DNA of 30,179 nucleotides from NCBI GenBank assembly GCA_035406685.1, contig DAONLM010000013.1:1-30179 (forward strand). The letters run 5' to 3'. This document shows, in pieces, positions 1 through 7,945 of the stretch (positions within the stretch are counted from its first letter, which is position 1; each line of letters begins with the position of its first letter). The notes beneath the pieces are model-generated. The model had not been told where the DNA came from and ran no database searches. It saw only the letters and a list, made by a program, of their open reading frames with translations. This DNA comes from DAONLM01 sp035406685 (GTDB lineage: Bacteria; Spirochaetota; GWE2-31-10; MWDO01). The position numbers and the translations under genes are program-made.

Positions 1-112
1 TTTTTTTCATAATAAACCTTTACTTTAATATTTATTAGAACTTTCTTCTATCATTTTTTGGCTAAATAATCAATAATTTAATTTTTATTGCCAGATATTT
101 ACTTTAAAAAAA

Positions 113-141
113 TTGACTTTTATTTAGATATATATTATTTA
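113..141 (+). promoter_or_regulatory. Putative sigma-70 promoter for the glycosyltransferase
   Basis: TTGACT (113-118) and TATTTA (136-141) are separated by 17 bp and lie about 30 bp before the start codon at 173. An AAGGA ribosome-binding site is at 160-164. The first 110 bases of the window show nothing else recognisable. Confidence 0.5.
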
Positions 142-172
142 ATAACAATCAGTTGCCTGAAGGAAATATGTT

Positions 173-1165
173 ATGTCAAATATAAAACTTTCAATAATTG
201 TATGTGTGTATAATGGCGAAAAAGATATTGGAAGATGCCTTGATAGTTTAGTTAATCAAAAGGCAAGTCCGGATCTATTTGAAGTTATTGTTGTTAACAA
301 TAATTCAACAGATAGAACTCAAGAAATCGCTGATAGTTATTATGGAAAAATAAAAAACTATAAGGTAGTTACTGAATATGCTATTGGATTATCGAATGCA
401 CGAAATAGAGGATACAAAGAATCAATAGCAAATTATGTAGGATATATTGATGATGATGCTAAAGCCAGACCAGATTATATTGAAAAAGCGATTAGGATTA
501 TAGAAGAGATTCAACCAGATATTTTTGGTGGACCAATTTATCCTTTTTATGTTTCAGAAAAACCAGAATGGTTTAAAGATCAATATGAAATTAGACTGGC
601 ACAAAAAGAAACTGGTTTTATGAATCGTGGCACACTGTCTGGTTCCAATATTATATTTAAAAAGGAGTTACTTCGATTATATAATGGATTTAATCCTGCT
701 CTTGGAATGGAAGGGGATAATTTAGGGTATGGTGAAGAGACAAAATTAGTAGAGAGAGCATTCAAAGAAAAAAGAAAGATCTATTATGATGTTGATTTAA
801 TTGTAGAGCATATTGTTCCTCCTTTTAAGATGAACATACTCTATTTTATAGTGAAAGCATTTAAAGGAAGCTATCAAATGGTAAGCACTAACCAGCAAGA
901 AAGCATTATCTATCTTGATGAAATAAGCATGAAGTTTAAAAATTTATTTAATGATATAGAGAGTAACTTCAAAAATAAATATAGTGAAGAGAAAATAGAA
1001 AACTTTTTAATAGAAAATAATAGATTTGATTCTTTTTCATTACTTGGAATTTTATCTGCTCTCATTGAGAAAAAAGAATTTAATAAGATAAAAAAGAGTA
1101 GAAAGAATTTTTTAACACCTATAAAGTCTTTAATAAAGAAGATATTATTTAAAAAGAGGCAATAG
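173..1165 (+). CDS. Family 2 (GT-A) glycosyltransferase
   Basis: Predicted sugar transferase using a nucleotide-activated donor, probably for cell-surface glycans. The N-terminus (SIIVCVYNGEKDIGRCLDSL, residues 7-26) is the usual GT2 nucleotide-binding start. A DDD triad at residues 93-95 (GYIDDDA) fits the metal-binding DxD motif, and the segment GSNIIFKKELL followed by GEETKLVERAF is typical of the acceptor half of the fold. The start at 173 is chosen because AAGGA lies eight bases upstream; an ATG five bases earlier is out of frame. There is no signal peptide or clear membrane helix, and the C-terminus is strongly basic (KSLIKKILFKKRQ), which may hold it at the membrane. The gene stands alone, with its own promoter and 272 bp before the next gene. 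Donor and acceptor cannot be read from the sequence. Confidence 0.85.
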   Translation: MSNIKLSIIVCVYNGEKDIGRCLDSLVNQKASPDLFEVIVVNNNSTDRTQEIADSYYGKIKNYKVVTEYAIGLSNARNRGYKESIANYVGYIDDDAKARPDYIEKAIRIIEEIQPDIFGGPIYPFYVSEKPEWFKDQYEIRLAQKETGFMNRGTLSGSNIIFKKELLRLYNGFNPALGMEGDNLGYGEETKLVERAFKEKRKIYYDVDLIVEHIVPPFKMNILYFIVKAFKGSYQMVSTNQQESIIYLDEISMKFKNLFNDIESNFKNKYSEEKIENFLIENNRFDSFSLLGILSALIEKKEFNKIKKSRKNFLTPIKSLIKKILFKKRQ

Positions 1166-1222
1166 ACTCTTTATGGTTTTATGAAATTATTGCAATCTTA
1201 CTGATATATTTATTTTTAACAG

Positions 1223-1232
1223 GGGATATCCC
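1223..1232. repeat. GGGATATCCC palindrome, cluster 1
   Basis: An exact GGGATATCCC lies in the 272-bp spacer after the glycosyltransferase gene. A degenerate copy (CGGATATTC) follows at about 1242-1250. It is the first member of the interspersed palindrome family that recurs at 3.7, 5.2-5.4, 8.8 and 12.7 kb. Confidence 0.7.
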
Positions 1233-1378
1233 ATAAAATAACGGATATTCTTTAACTAATAAAGACAATTCAAAAGATTTTCTGGTGTATGGATTTTATA
1301 TTGACTTTTGTAGGAATCTAAAAAATTGCTACTTAAATTAATAATTTTTATTATTATTAAAAATAATTTATATATCTT

Positions 1379-1407
1379 TTGACAAAATGAAATTAGTAAA
1401 TTATAAT
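1379..1407 (+). promoter_or_regulatory. Strong sigma-70 promoter of the ion-channel gene
   Basis: Perfect TTGACA (1379-1384) and TATAAT (1402-1407) with a 17-bp spacer. The leader is about 24 bases and contains AGGAG (1427-1431) six bases before the ATG at 1438. Confidence 0.8.
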
Positions 1408-1437
1408 AATATCAAATATTTTACTTAGGAGAAAAAA

Positions 1438-3690
1438 ATGCTTTATTCTAAAAAATTAGAGGATTTTTTAAAAAAGCCGCTTATTGAAATAATAGTATTT
1501 TTGTTAATTACAATATCAATAATTATTGCTATATCTTCAATTATTATTCAGAATAGTATGCTTGAAAGTTTAAATTTTATATTTTGTGTGATTTTTTGGG
1601 TTGAATTGTCAATAAGATTTTTTTCTGTAAAGAGTAAAAAAGAATATTTTTTAAATTACATAATAGACTGGATAGCAGTAATTCCATGGGAGATGTTATT
1701 TACAAATGTACAGGGATTAAATCTTACCTATATGAGATTATTACGACTTCCAAGAGTTATAAGAGTAATGAGATTTTTTACATTTATAAGGAGTTCTCTC
1801 GGTGAAAAATTTTCTTATTTTCTGAAAAAGCAACTTGAAAAATCATTTGCAAAACAGATACTTATGCTTCTTGTCTTTATCTTGATACTCGTAATCTCTT
1901 TTGGTTCTTTATTTACTCTTATGAATATTCAATTTGAACAGGGCAATCCATTCTGGTTTTCTATTTTAACTATTTTTGGGCCAGATAGCCTTTATACCAT
2001 TCAAAATGAAAGCTATACCATTAAAATAATTTCTCTTATACTTACTACTACTGGTATAATTATATTTAACGGTATTTTAATTGCTATAGTTGTTTCTAAA
2101 ATTCAACAGATACTGGATAGTATAAAGGAAGGTAGAGGTAAGGTTTTTGAGAATAATCACTTTATTATTTTGGGCTGGAATAATCTTGTTCAATATATTT
2201 TTAATGAGCTTGAGATCTATTGTCAAACAGAAAAAGAGAAAGTAAAAGTTGTGGTTCTTACAGAAAATCAATTAGAGGATATAAGGGAGCTATCTAAAAG
2301 ATATAGATTATTAGATGTTATTTTAAGATCTGGAGAACCTTATAAAAGTTCGACATTAATGGAATTAGCCATAGAAAAGGCAAGAATAATTTTAATATTC
2401 TGTGACAATTCAATAGAAGGTGGGGATTTAAACTATATTCACGACTCTTTTATAATAAAGAGTTATGTCACAATTCATTCTATTTTTAAGGGTAAAAAGA
2501 TGCCTTCTATTATTGCTAATTTTATGGATTATAATAATAGTAAATATATAAAGTATTTTAAAGATAAGGAGACAATGTTTTTTAATGATAACTACTTTTC
2601 TGCTAAATTTTTATCTTTACTATGTCTTAATCCTACCTTTTACCATATATTTCAGGAACTTTTAAGTTATGAAGGAAATGAGTTTCATTTCTATACAAAT
2701 AAAAAGTTAGTTGGTAAGAAGTTTGGAGAAGTTATTTTAGTATATAATAATTCAATACCAATAGGGGTAATAAGAGATAAAAAGGCGATAATGATTCCAG
2801 ATAGTGATTTTATAATAGGAGAAAATGATAAGATTATAACTCTTGCTGAAAATTATAAATCAATAGATATAAATTATCCGTATAAAATAGAATCAAATTC
2901 TATGATAAATGTAAAAGAGATTTCAGATATTAATAATTTAAAGAAAGTGGCTATTATTGGTGTAAATAATAGATTACCGTTTGTAATTGAAGAATTTTCA
3001 AAAATAGATACAAATATAGATATTTTTTCTATAATGGAAGAGGATGAATTTAATGAATGGTTTAATATTAATTGCGAAGGAATAATTTCTGAAGAAGATA
3101 GAAAATTAATAAAATATAATCAGTGTATTTTTAATCTTGAAGAAGATATTATAGATAAGATAAAACTTAAAGATTATGATAAAATAATAATACTGGCAGA
3201 TGAGGAGGGATTTAAAGAGAGTGATAGCACAAAGATTGATTCTGATACTTTATTTAAATTATTAAAAATAATAAACATAAATAAAAATGTTTTTCCAGAT
3301 GTAAATGTGAAGTTAATATCAGAAATAGTAGATCCAGAAAGTGAGGATGTTATAAATAAGATTCCGAGTTCTTCATTTAATTATGTAATAGGAACGCTTG
3401 TAATATCAAAGATTCTAAATATGGCATTGATAAATAATGAAATAATAGAGGTCTTTAATCAACTTATTCAAAAGGGTGGTGTTGATATAGTTACTGGAGA
3501 AATAATAAGTGAAAATATAGATATGGATTTTAAGAGTTTTACTATCTCTTTTTATAATAAAGAGAAAAAAATACCCCTCGGAATTTTAAGAGAAAACAAT
3601 GTTATTCTTAATCCTCGTTTTAATGAAAAGATTAAAAAAGGGGATAAGATAATATATTTAGAAAAGAGTAAATATGAGATATCTGTCTAA
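1438..3690 (+). CDS. CASTOR/POLLUX-type ion channel with voltage-sensor-like S4 and RCK domains
   Basis: Membrane cation channel of 750 residues. Likely helices: S1 about 16-37, S2 46-62, S3 72-88, S4 98-117, S5 140-162, pore loop 170-185, S6 195-222. S4 carries arginines at 100, 103, 106, 109 and 112, the every-third-residue pattern of voltage sensors. The pore loop reads TIFGPDSLY where a potassium channel has TVGYGD. From residue 241 (HFIILGWNN) a cytosolic RCK/TrkA_N-like domain begins. The segment around NPTFYHIFQELLSYEGNEF and IPIGVIRDKK resembles the middle domain of plant CASTOR/POLLUX/DMI1 channels. A second Rossmann-like unit starts near KKVAIIGVNNR. It is transcribed alone from a strong promoter. 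Family placement is by recognition; ion selectivity, gating ligand and voltage dependence are not known. Confidence 0.75.
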   Translation: MLYSKKLEDFLKKPLIEIIVFLLITISIIIAISSIIIQNSMLESLNFIFCVIFWVELSIRFFSVKSKKEYFLNYIIDWIAVIPWEMLFTNVQGLNLTYMRLLRLPRVIRVMRFFTFIRSSLGEKFSYFLKKQLEKSFAKQILMLLVFILILVISFGSLFTLMNIQFEQGNPFWFSILTIFGPDSLYTIQNESYTIKIISLILTTTGIIIFNGILIAIVVSKIQQILDSIKEGRGKVFENNHFIILGWNNLVQYIFNELEIYCQTEKEKVKVVVLTENQLEDIRELSKRYRLLDVILRSGEPYKSSTLMELAIEKARIILIFCDNSIEGGDLNYIHDSFIIKSYVTIHSIFKGKKMPSIIANFMDYNNSKYIKYFKDKETMFFNDNYFSAKFLSLLCLNPTFYHIFQELLSYEGNEFHFYTNKKLVGKKFGEVILVYNNSIPIGVIRDKKAIMIPDSDFIIGENDKIITLAENYKSIDINYPYKIESNSMINVKEISDINNLKKVAIIGVNNRLPFVIEEFSKIDTNIDIFSIMEEDEFNEWFNINCEGIISEEDRKLIKYNQCIFNLEEDIIDKIKLKDYDKIIILADEEGFKESDSTKIDSDTLFKLLKIININKNVFPDVNVKLISEIVDPESEDVINKIPSSSFNYVIGTLVISKILNMALINNEIIEVFNQLIQKGGVDIVTGEIISENIDMDFKSFTISFYNKEKKIPLGILRENNVILNPRFNEKIKKGDKIIYLEKSKYEISV

Positions 3691-3715
3691 TTTAAGAATT
3701 TTTAAATAAAAGAAT

Positions 3716-3790
3716 GGATATCTGGTGGTAGTAAGTCTGATATCCCCTTAAATTAAAAGGGGATATCTGCATAATACAGGGGGATATCCC
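3716..3790. repeat. GATATC palindrome cluster 2, with hairpin
   Basis: Four copies of the interspersed word occur in 75 bp: GGATATCT (3716-3723), GATATCCCC (3739-3747), GGGGATATCT (3759-3768) and exact GGGATATCCC (3781-3790). Copies two and three form an 11-bp perfect inverted repeat, GATATCCCCTT (3739-3749) against AAGGGGATATC (3757-3767), with a seven-base loop. The hairpin could end transcription of the channel gene, but no T-run follows it. Confidence 0.75.
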
Positions 3791-3864
3791 ATTCAATTTA
3801 TATAACTTTATATAATATATGTTATTCTTTAAAATACTTAAAATTTAAATATAAAAGGAGAGAT

Positions 3865-5079
3865 ATGGAAAACTTTTTTAATTATATCGACAGCTTAAGA
3901 GAACTTGTAATAGAACTTCAATCCAATTTGACAAAAAGAAAAGCCATAAATCCAGAAAATGGTGGGGATGGAGAGTATGAAAAATTCTTATGGCTTAAAA
4001 AATTTATATCAAACTGGGGATTTTCAAAGATTGAGGAAATTCTTGTTCCGGATCAAAGAGTTGTTTCAAAGGTAAGGCCAACTTTAATTGCTACCATAAA
4101 TGGAAAGATTAATAGAAATCTCTGGTTTATTACTCATCTTGATGTTGTGCCAGAAGGAGAGATAAAATTATGGAATACTAATCCTTTTGAAGCAGTTGTA
4201 AAAGATGACAAAATTTATGGTAGAGGGACAGAGGATAATCAACAGAGTCTTGTTAGCTCTTTGATAGCAGCAAAAGTCATTCTTGATAATAAGATTATTC
4301 CTAAATACAATGTTAAGTTAATGTTTGTTGCAGATGAAGAGGTTGGGAGTCAATATGGTATTGAATGGATTTTAGAGAATACTAATATATTTACCAAAGA
4401 TGATCTTATTGTTACGCCTGATGTTGGTGATCCAGAGGGAAATTTTATTGAAGTTGCGGAAAAGTCTATATTGTGGGCACTCTTTAAAATAATTGGGAAA
4501 CAATCTCATGGCTCTCGACCAGATAAGGGGATTAATGCAGCAAGGGCATCCTCACATCTTTGTATAAGAATTGATAAATTAAGAGAAATATATAATGAAA
4601 GAAATGAGCTTTTTGATATTCCCTATTCTACATTTGAGCCAACAAAAAGAGTTGGTTCTGTAATAAATATGAATACAATTCCCGGCGAAGAGACATTGGG
4701 TTTTGATTGTAGAATACTGCCATGCTATGATTTAAATAATGTTCTAAATGATATAAAAGAAATTGCAAAAGGGGTTGAGAATGAATTTGGAGTAAAAATA
4801 GAAATATCCACTCCTCAATTTGTTCAGGCTGCTCCTCCAACTTCAGAAGATAGTGAGGTAGTTTGTTTATTAAAGAATGCTATAAAAAAGGTAACTGGAA
4901 AGACTCCAAGACCCGTAGGCATTGGCGGTGGGACTGTTGCTGCCTTTTTTAGAAAACTCGGAATACCAGCAGCCTTATGGTCAACAGTAGATAATACGAT
5001 GCATAGCCCAAATGAATATTCAAGTATAACAAATACTCTAAAAGATGCCAAGGTCTTTTTTACAATGATGATAGAATAA
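3865..5079 (+). CDS. M20 family metallopeptidase / deacylase
   Basis: Di-zinc amidohydrolase or peptidase of the ArgE/DapE/CPG2/PepV superfamily, 404 residues, cytosolic. Expected metal-site motifs are present: THLDVVPEG (H91, D93), GRGTEDNQQS (D124), ADEEVGS (catalytic and metal-site E158/E159), TPDVGDPEG (D186 or D189 region) and MHSPNEY (H380). GKQSHGSRPDKG (H215) marks the lid/dimerisation domain. An AGGAGA site lies just before the ATG. The gene has its own 174-bp upstream spacer filled with palindromic repeats and stands alone. Many family members act on N-acyl amino acids or dipeptides; the substrate cannot be assigned here, so dapE or argE names are not justified. Confidence 0.88.
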   Translation: MENFFNYIDSLRELVIELQSNLTKRKAINPENGGDGEYEKFLWLKKFISNWGFSKIEEILVPDQRVVSKVRPTLIATINGKINRNLWFITHLDVVPEGEIKLWNTNPFEAVVKDDKIYGRGTEDNQQSLVSSLIAAKVILDNKIIPKYNVKLMFVADEEVGSQYGIEWILENTNIFTKDDLIVTPDVGDPEGNFIEVAEKSILWALFKIIGKQSHGSRPDKGINAARASSHLCIRIDKLREIYNERNELFDIPYSTFEPTKRVGSVINMNTIPGEETLGFDCRILPCYDLNNVLNDIKEIAKGVENEFGVKIEISTPQFVQAAPPTSEDSEVVCLLKNAIKKVTGKTPRPVGIGGGTVAAFFRKLGIPAALWSTVDNTMHSPNEYSSITNTLKDAKVFFTMMIE

Positions 5080-5200
5080 ATTTTATAGAGAGTCTCTATT
5101 TTCTGATTTATAAGTATTTATCTTATCGGATATATAGATGTTTAGTTTTTTATTAAATTATAGTTATTTTATTAAAATATCTTTTTATATTTTATCTTTC

Positions 5201-5228
5201 AGATATCCCTATTATAAAGGGGATATCT
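5201..5228. repeat. GATATC palindrome hairpin, cluster 3
   Basis: AGATATCCC (5201-5209) and GGGATATCT (5220-5228) are a perfect 9-bp inverted repeat around a ten-base loop. It lies about 120 bp after the peptidase stop codon and could act as a transcription terminator for either convergent gene. Confidence 0.65.
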
Positions 5229-5237
5229 CCTTTATAA

Positions 5238-5253
5238 TACGACATATGTCATA
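5238..5253. repeat. TACGACA-type 16-bp palindrome, copy 1
   Basis: TACGACATATGTCATA is palindromic apart from one position pair. It has the same plan as the palindromes at 17110-17125 and 19855-19870, and lies nine bases from the assembly gap. Confidence 0.5.
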
Positions 5254-5261
5254 AAGATTAT

Positions 5262-5361
5262 NNNNNNNNNNNNNNNNNNNNNNNNNNNNNNNNNNNNNNN
5301 NNNNNNNNNNNNNNNNNNNNNNNNNNNNNNNNNNNNNNNNNNNNNNNNNNNNNNNNNNNNN
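5262..5361. other. 100-base scaffold gap (N run)
   Basis: Exactly 100 Ns, the conventional placeholder for a gap of unknown size. The true sequence and length are unknown. It falls inside a repeat cluster. Confidence 0.99.
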
Positions 5362-5445
5362 TATAGTTATTCTATTCAGATATCTTTTCTATTTTAAAAA
5401 ATATCCCCTTTTACTTCCATAAGATAAGTGAATATTATATTATTT

Positions 5446-6693
5446 TTAAAAATCCATGTTTAAAGCTTCATAAGCCTTTTTTAAAATCAAATCCGGTTCA
5501 ACTGGTTTTATAATATAACTTTTTATATTATAACTCAATGCCTTTTTTACAGTCTCTTTTTGAGAAAGAGCAGATAAAATTATTACTGGAAAAGTATAAT
5601 TCTTTCTTTTTATGTATTCTAAAAGATCAAAACCACTCATTACCGGCATCATTATATCAAGAAAAAGAATATCTGGGGTAAAATTTTTTAAGTCATCTAT
5701 AAAATCTTTTGCATTATTATAAGTCTTTATTAACCAGCCTGTCTGGATCAATGAATCTTTTATATATTCAAGTATAAATGGATCATCATCGATTATACAG
5801 GCTCTTATTACTCTTTCTACTTCACTAATATTTAAAAGTTTATCAGCATTTATTTCAAAATTATTAAGTTCATTCTTCCAGAAAAAAGTATTTCTATCTT
5901 CATCCTCTTTTGTGCTTGCAGTAGCAAGCAATTCCTCAATATCTGTATCTGTAAGTTTTATAATAGCATCATCCACATTGTCGGTAATTTCAAGATATTT
6001 AAACTTTTCATTTTTTGATATGATATCTTTTATTTGTTTGATATGTGTTAAAATTTTTATGTATCCTATATTGGTATTGCCATACTTTAAGAGAGTTTCT
6101 ATAAGGTTATAAAATTTTTTATAATCAGATTCCTGTAAATCTAAATCAGTTATAATAAGAAGAATTTTAAAAGTCTCTATCTTATAAAGTTTTTTTAATT
6201 CTAAAATCTTAAATTTTAAAGAATCGATTTTATCTACATTCAAGCCTTTTGCAACATCAATAAATAAAATATTATCATTTAAAGTTACATCTATTATACA
6301 AGGGGTTTTATCAAATAGAAACTTCTTTTTCATTAATTCTGAAATAGTATTTAAAAGATCCTCAATAAGAATTGGTTTTAGAAAAATTTTATATATCTTG
6401 TTTTTTGCAATATTAAATAGAGAATCAAGATCTAATTTTGATGCTGTAAGTATAATAGGAATATCTTTTACTGTTTTATTCTCATATTTTTCTTTTAAAA
6501 AATCTATCTTTGAATTTTTAATAAAATAGTAATCCATTATCAATAAATCTGGAATGTTATTTTTTAACTTAATTAAAGCATCAAAAGTATCATGAGAGGT
6601 AATGACCTCAAATCCAAATTGGGAAAGCTTCTCTTTTAGAAAAGAGGTCATTAACTCTGAGTTTTCAACAAGTAGTATTTTATCTTTTTCCAT
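5446..6693 (-). CDS. Response regulator with two REC domains around a STAS-like domain
   Basis: 415 residues with no DNA-binding output. An N-terminal receiver-like domain (4-120) keeps D54, T83 and K106, but the acidic pocket is reduced to E10-N11 instead of two acidic residues, so it may be weakly or not phosphorylated. The middle (about 128-250), with segments such as LLIITDLDL and a C-terminal DNVDDAIIKL, looks like a STAS fold; this is inference. After an acidic linker, a complete receiver (298-412) has D302/D303, phospho-acceptor D346, S374 and K396. It is the second gene of a minus-strand pair, four bases after the secreted-protein gene, so translation is probably coupled; no clear ribosome-binding site is seen. 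Output is presumably by protein-protein contact. Confidence 0.82.
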   Translation of the reverse strand: MEKDKILLVENSELMTSFLKEKLSQFGFEVITSHDTFDALIKLKNNIPDLLIMDYYFIKNSKIDFLKEKYENKTVKDIPIILTASKLDLDSLFNIAKNKIYKIFLKPILIEDLLNTISELMKKKFLFDKTPCIIDVTLNDNILFIDVAKGLNVDKIDSLKFKILELKKLYKIETFKILLIITDLDLQESDYKKFYNLIETLLKYGNTNIGYIKILTHIKQIKDIISKNEKFKYLEITDNVDDAIIKLTDTDIEELLATASTKEDEDRNTFFWKNELNNFEINADKLLNISEVERVIRACIIDDDPFILEYIKDSLIQTGWLIKTYNNAKDFIDDLKNFTPDILFLDIMMPVMSGFDLLEYIKRKNYTFPVIILSALSQKETVKKALSYNIKSYIIKPVEPDLILKKAYEALNMDF

Positions 6694-6697
6694 AAAA

Positions 6698-7279
6698 TTA
6701 ATGATTTAAAATATACTTTTTTACAGTTTCGTCCTGTAATACAATAAAAATACTTTGAGTTACATTTGGAGAGTCCAAAAGCTTCATAAAAAGAGTTGTA
6801 ATAACATCAAGACTCTCCTGATACTTTGCATATTTTGATTTTGTATCAACACCTTTACAAAAGTTTGTTAATAAACTTATAAGAATGCTTCTTATTTCAG
6901 AAGGAGTTTTACCTTTTTTTTGTAGTTCAACAACCATTTTATCAATCTTTGTTATATCAAGTTTTGCCTTATAATCTCTAATAATCTCATACCTTATGTA
7001 ATAACTTTCTGGCTTGATATTATTCATTTTACCTTTTGTTTTTGTTGTAAGATCGTCCATTATGATGTCATAATCATTATCTGCGGTTATTAAGATGTTA
7101 TTAAGCTCTTTTATTTCTTCCTGAGAGATGTCGTCTATTGTATCACTCTTTCCATCCAGTAAAATGGTATAACCATAGATGATAATTTTTTGGTCAGAAT
7201 TAAATTTTGATAAATCCTGAGCATTTAGATAAAATAAAAAAAACATAGTTAAACACAAAATAAAAAAAATTCTTTTCAT
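6698..7279 (-). CDS. Secreted protein of unknown function
   Basis: I do not recognise this 193-residue protein. Residues 1-20 form a Sec signal peptide (KR, hydrophobic core, LNAQ) with likely cleavage after A19 or Q20. The mature part is mostly helical and charged, without cysteines except one in LTNFCKGVD, and has no lipobox. It starts the operon that includes the dual-receiver regulator four bases downstream. GGGAG precedes the start. A periplasmic partner of that signalling protein is possible, but nothing in the sequence shows it. Confidence 0.7.
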   Translation of the reverse strand: MKRIFFILCLTMFFLFYLNAQDLSKFNSDQKIIIYGYTILLDGKSDTIDDISQEEIKELNNILITADNDYDIIMDDLTTKTKGKMNNIKPESYYIRYEIIRDYKAKLDITKIDKMVVELQKKGKTPSEIRSILISLLTNFCKGVDTKSKYAKYQESLDVITTLFMKLLDSPNVTQSIFIVLQDETVKKYILNH

Positions 7280-7311
7280 AGTTCTCCCTCTTTTTATAAT
7301 TTTATATTATA

Positions 7312-7340
7312 ATTATAATATAAAATTTAGTTTTTTGCAA
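7312..7340 (-). promoter_or_regulatory. Sigma-70 promoter for the secreted protein/regulator pair
   Basis: On the minus strand TTGCAA (7340-7335) and TATAAT (7317-7312) are 17 bp apart, about 33 bp before the ATG at 7279. The rest of the 167-bp divergent spacer is nearly pure A/T. TATAAT at about 7411-7416 may serve the plus-strand gene at 7447, without a clear -35 box. Confidence 0.65.
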
Positions 7341-7446
7341 AAAAGTTTAAAGAAAATTTAATTTTTTTTGACTTTTTAATTTTTTATTTTATATTTTTAA
7401 AAAAGTGATATAATATATTTATTTTATATATTAAGGAAGGTTTAAT

Positions 7447-7911
7447 ATGCTTTATGATAGAATAAAAAAAGTAATCGATGAGATGCTTGAAGAAATATAT
7501 GCTGGAAAAGAGGAATGTTATGAGATAATATCTTTTAATTTAATCAGGGATCAGAATCTCCCTATTACAATTGAGACAAAACTTTTATATCCGTTGAATA
7601 AAATAAAGATTTCTCTATATTGTCCATTTTTACTTGTAGAACCAGACATTACTTTTGAAGAGATATACAGACAGGGACATGAGGAAGACCAATTTAAATT
7701 AATGAGACTAATTGCGAAATTTTCAACCACTCTTGAAAGGTTGAAAGAATGGGTAGAAACAGAGGCACCAGAAATGATAAGATGGGGTGAAGGTGTAATT
7801 TTTGATAGTAATGGTAGAGCAAGAAGAATTCCTTACCCGTTTACTTCCTCTTCTAAAAAAACAAAAAGTGGTAGAACAAGAGGGAGAAAATCAACGAAAA
7901 AGAGCGTATAA
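7447..7911 (+). CDS. Hypothetical protein with basic C-terminal tail
   Basis: I do not recognise this 154-residue protein. Residues 1-125 look like a compact alpha/beta cytosolic domain (MLYDRIKKVIDEMLEEIYAG, then beta strands around IETKLLYPL and KISLYCPFLLVEPD). The last 25 residues form a low-complexity basic tail (SSSKKTKSGRTRGRKSTKKS) of the kind that contacts nucleic acid. AAGGAAGG precedes the start. The hydrolase lipoprotein gene follows after 34 bp on the same strand, so the two may be co-transcribed. Confidence 0.7.
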   Translation: MLYDRIKKVIDEMLEEIYAGKEECYEIISFNLIRDQNLPITIETKLLYPLNKIKISLYCPFLLVEPDITFEEIYRQGHEEDQFKLMRLIAKFSTTLERLKEWVETEAPEMIRWGEGVIFDSNGRARRIPYPFTSSSKKTKSGRTRGRKSTKKSV

Positions 7912-7945
7912 GTTTAATTTTTAATTAATGTAGAGTTATACTTAT

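Larger units (their letters stand above)
5080..5445. other. Convergent intergenic region with repeat cluster 3 and assembly gap
   Basis: 366 bp between the convergent peptidase and response-regulator genes, with no coding potential seen. It holds an AGATATCCC...GGGATATCT hairpin, a TACGACATATGTCATA palindrome, 100 Ns, and beyond the gap two more degenerate copies (AGATATC at 5379-5385, AATATCCCC at 5400-5408). The segments on either side of the gap begin alike (TATAGTTATTTTATT near 5158, TATAGTTATTCTATT at 5362), which suggests a tandemly repeated unit collapsed by the assembler. Confidence 0.6.

Noticed and set aside
3716..3790. CRISPR array from repeated GATATC words
   Set aside because: The repeated units are about ten bases, unevenly spaced and palindromic, with no constant spacers and no cas genes.
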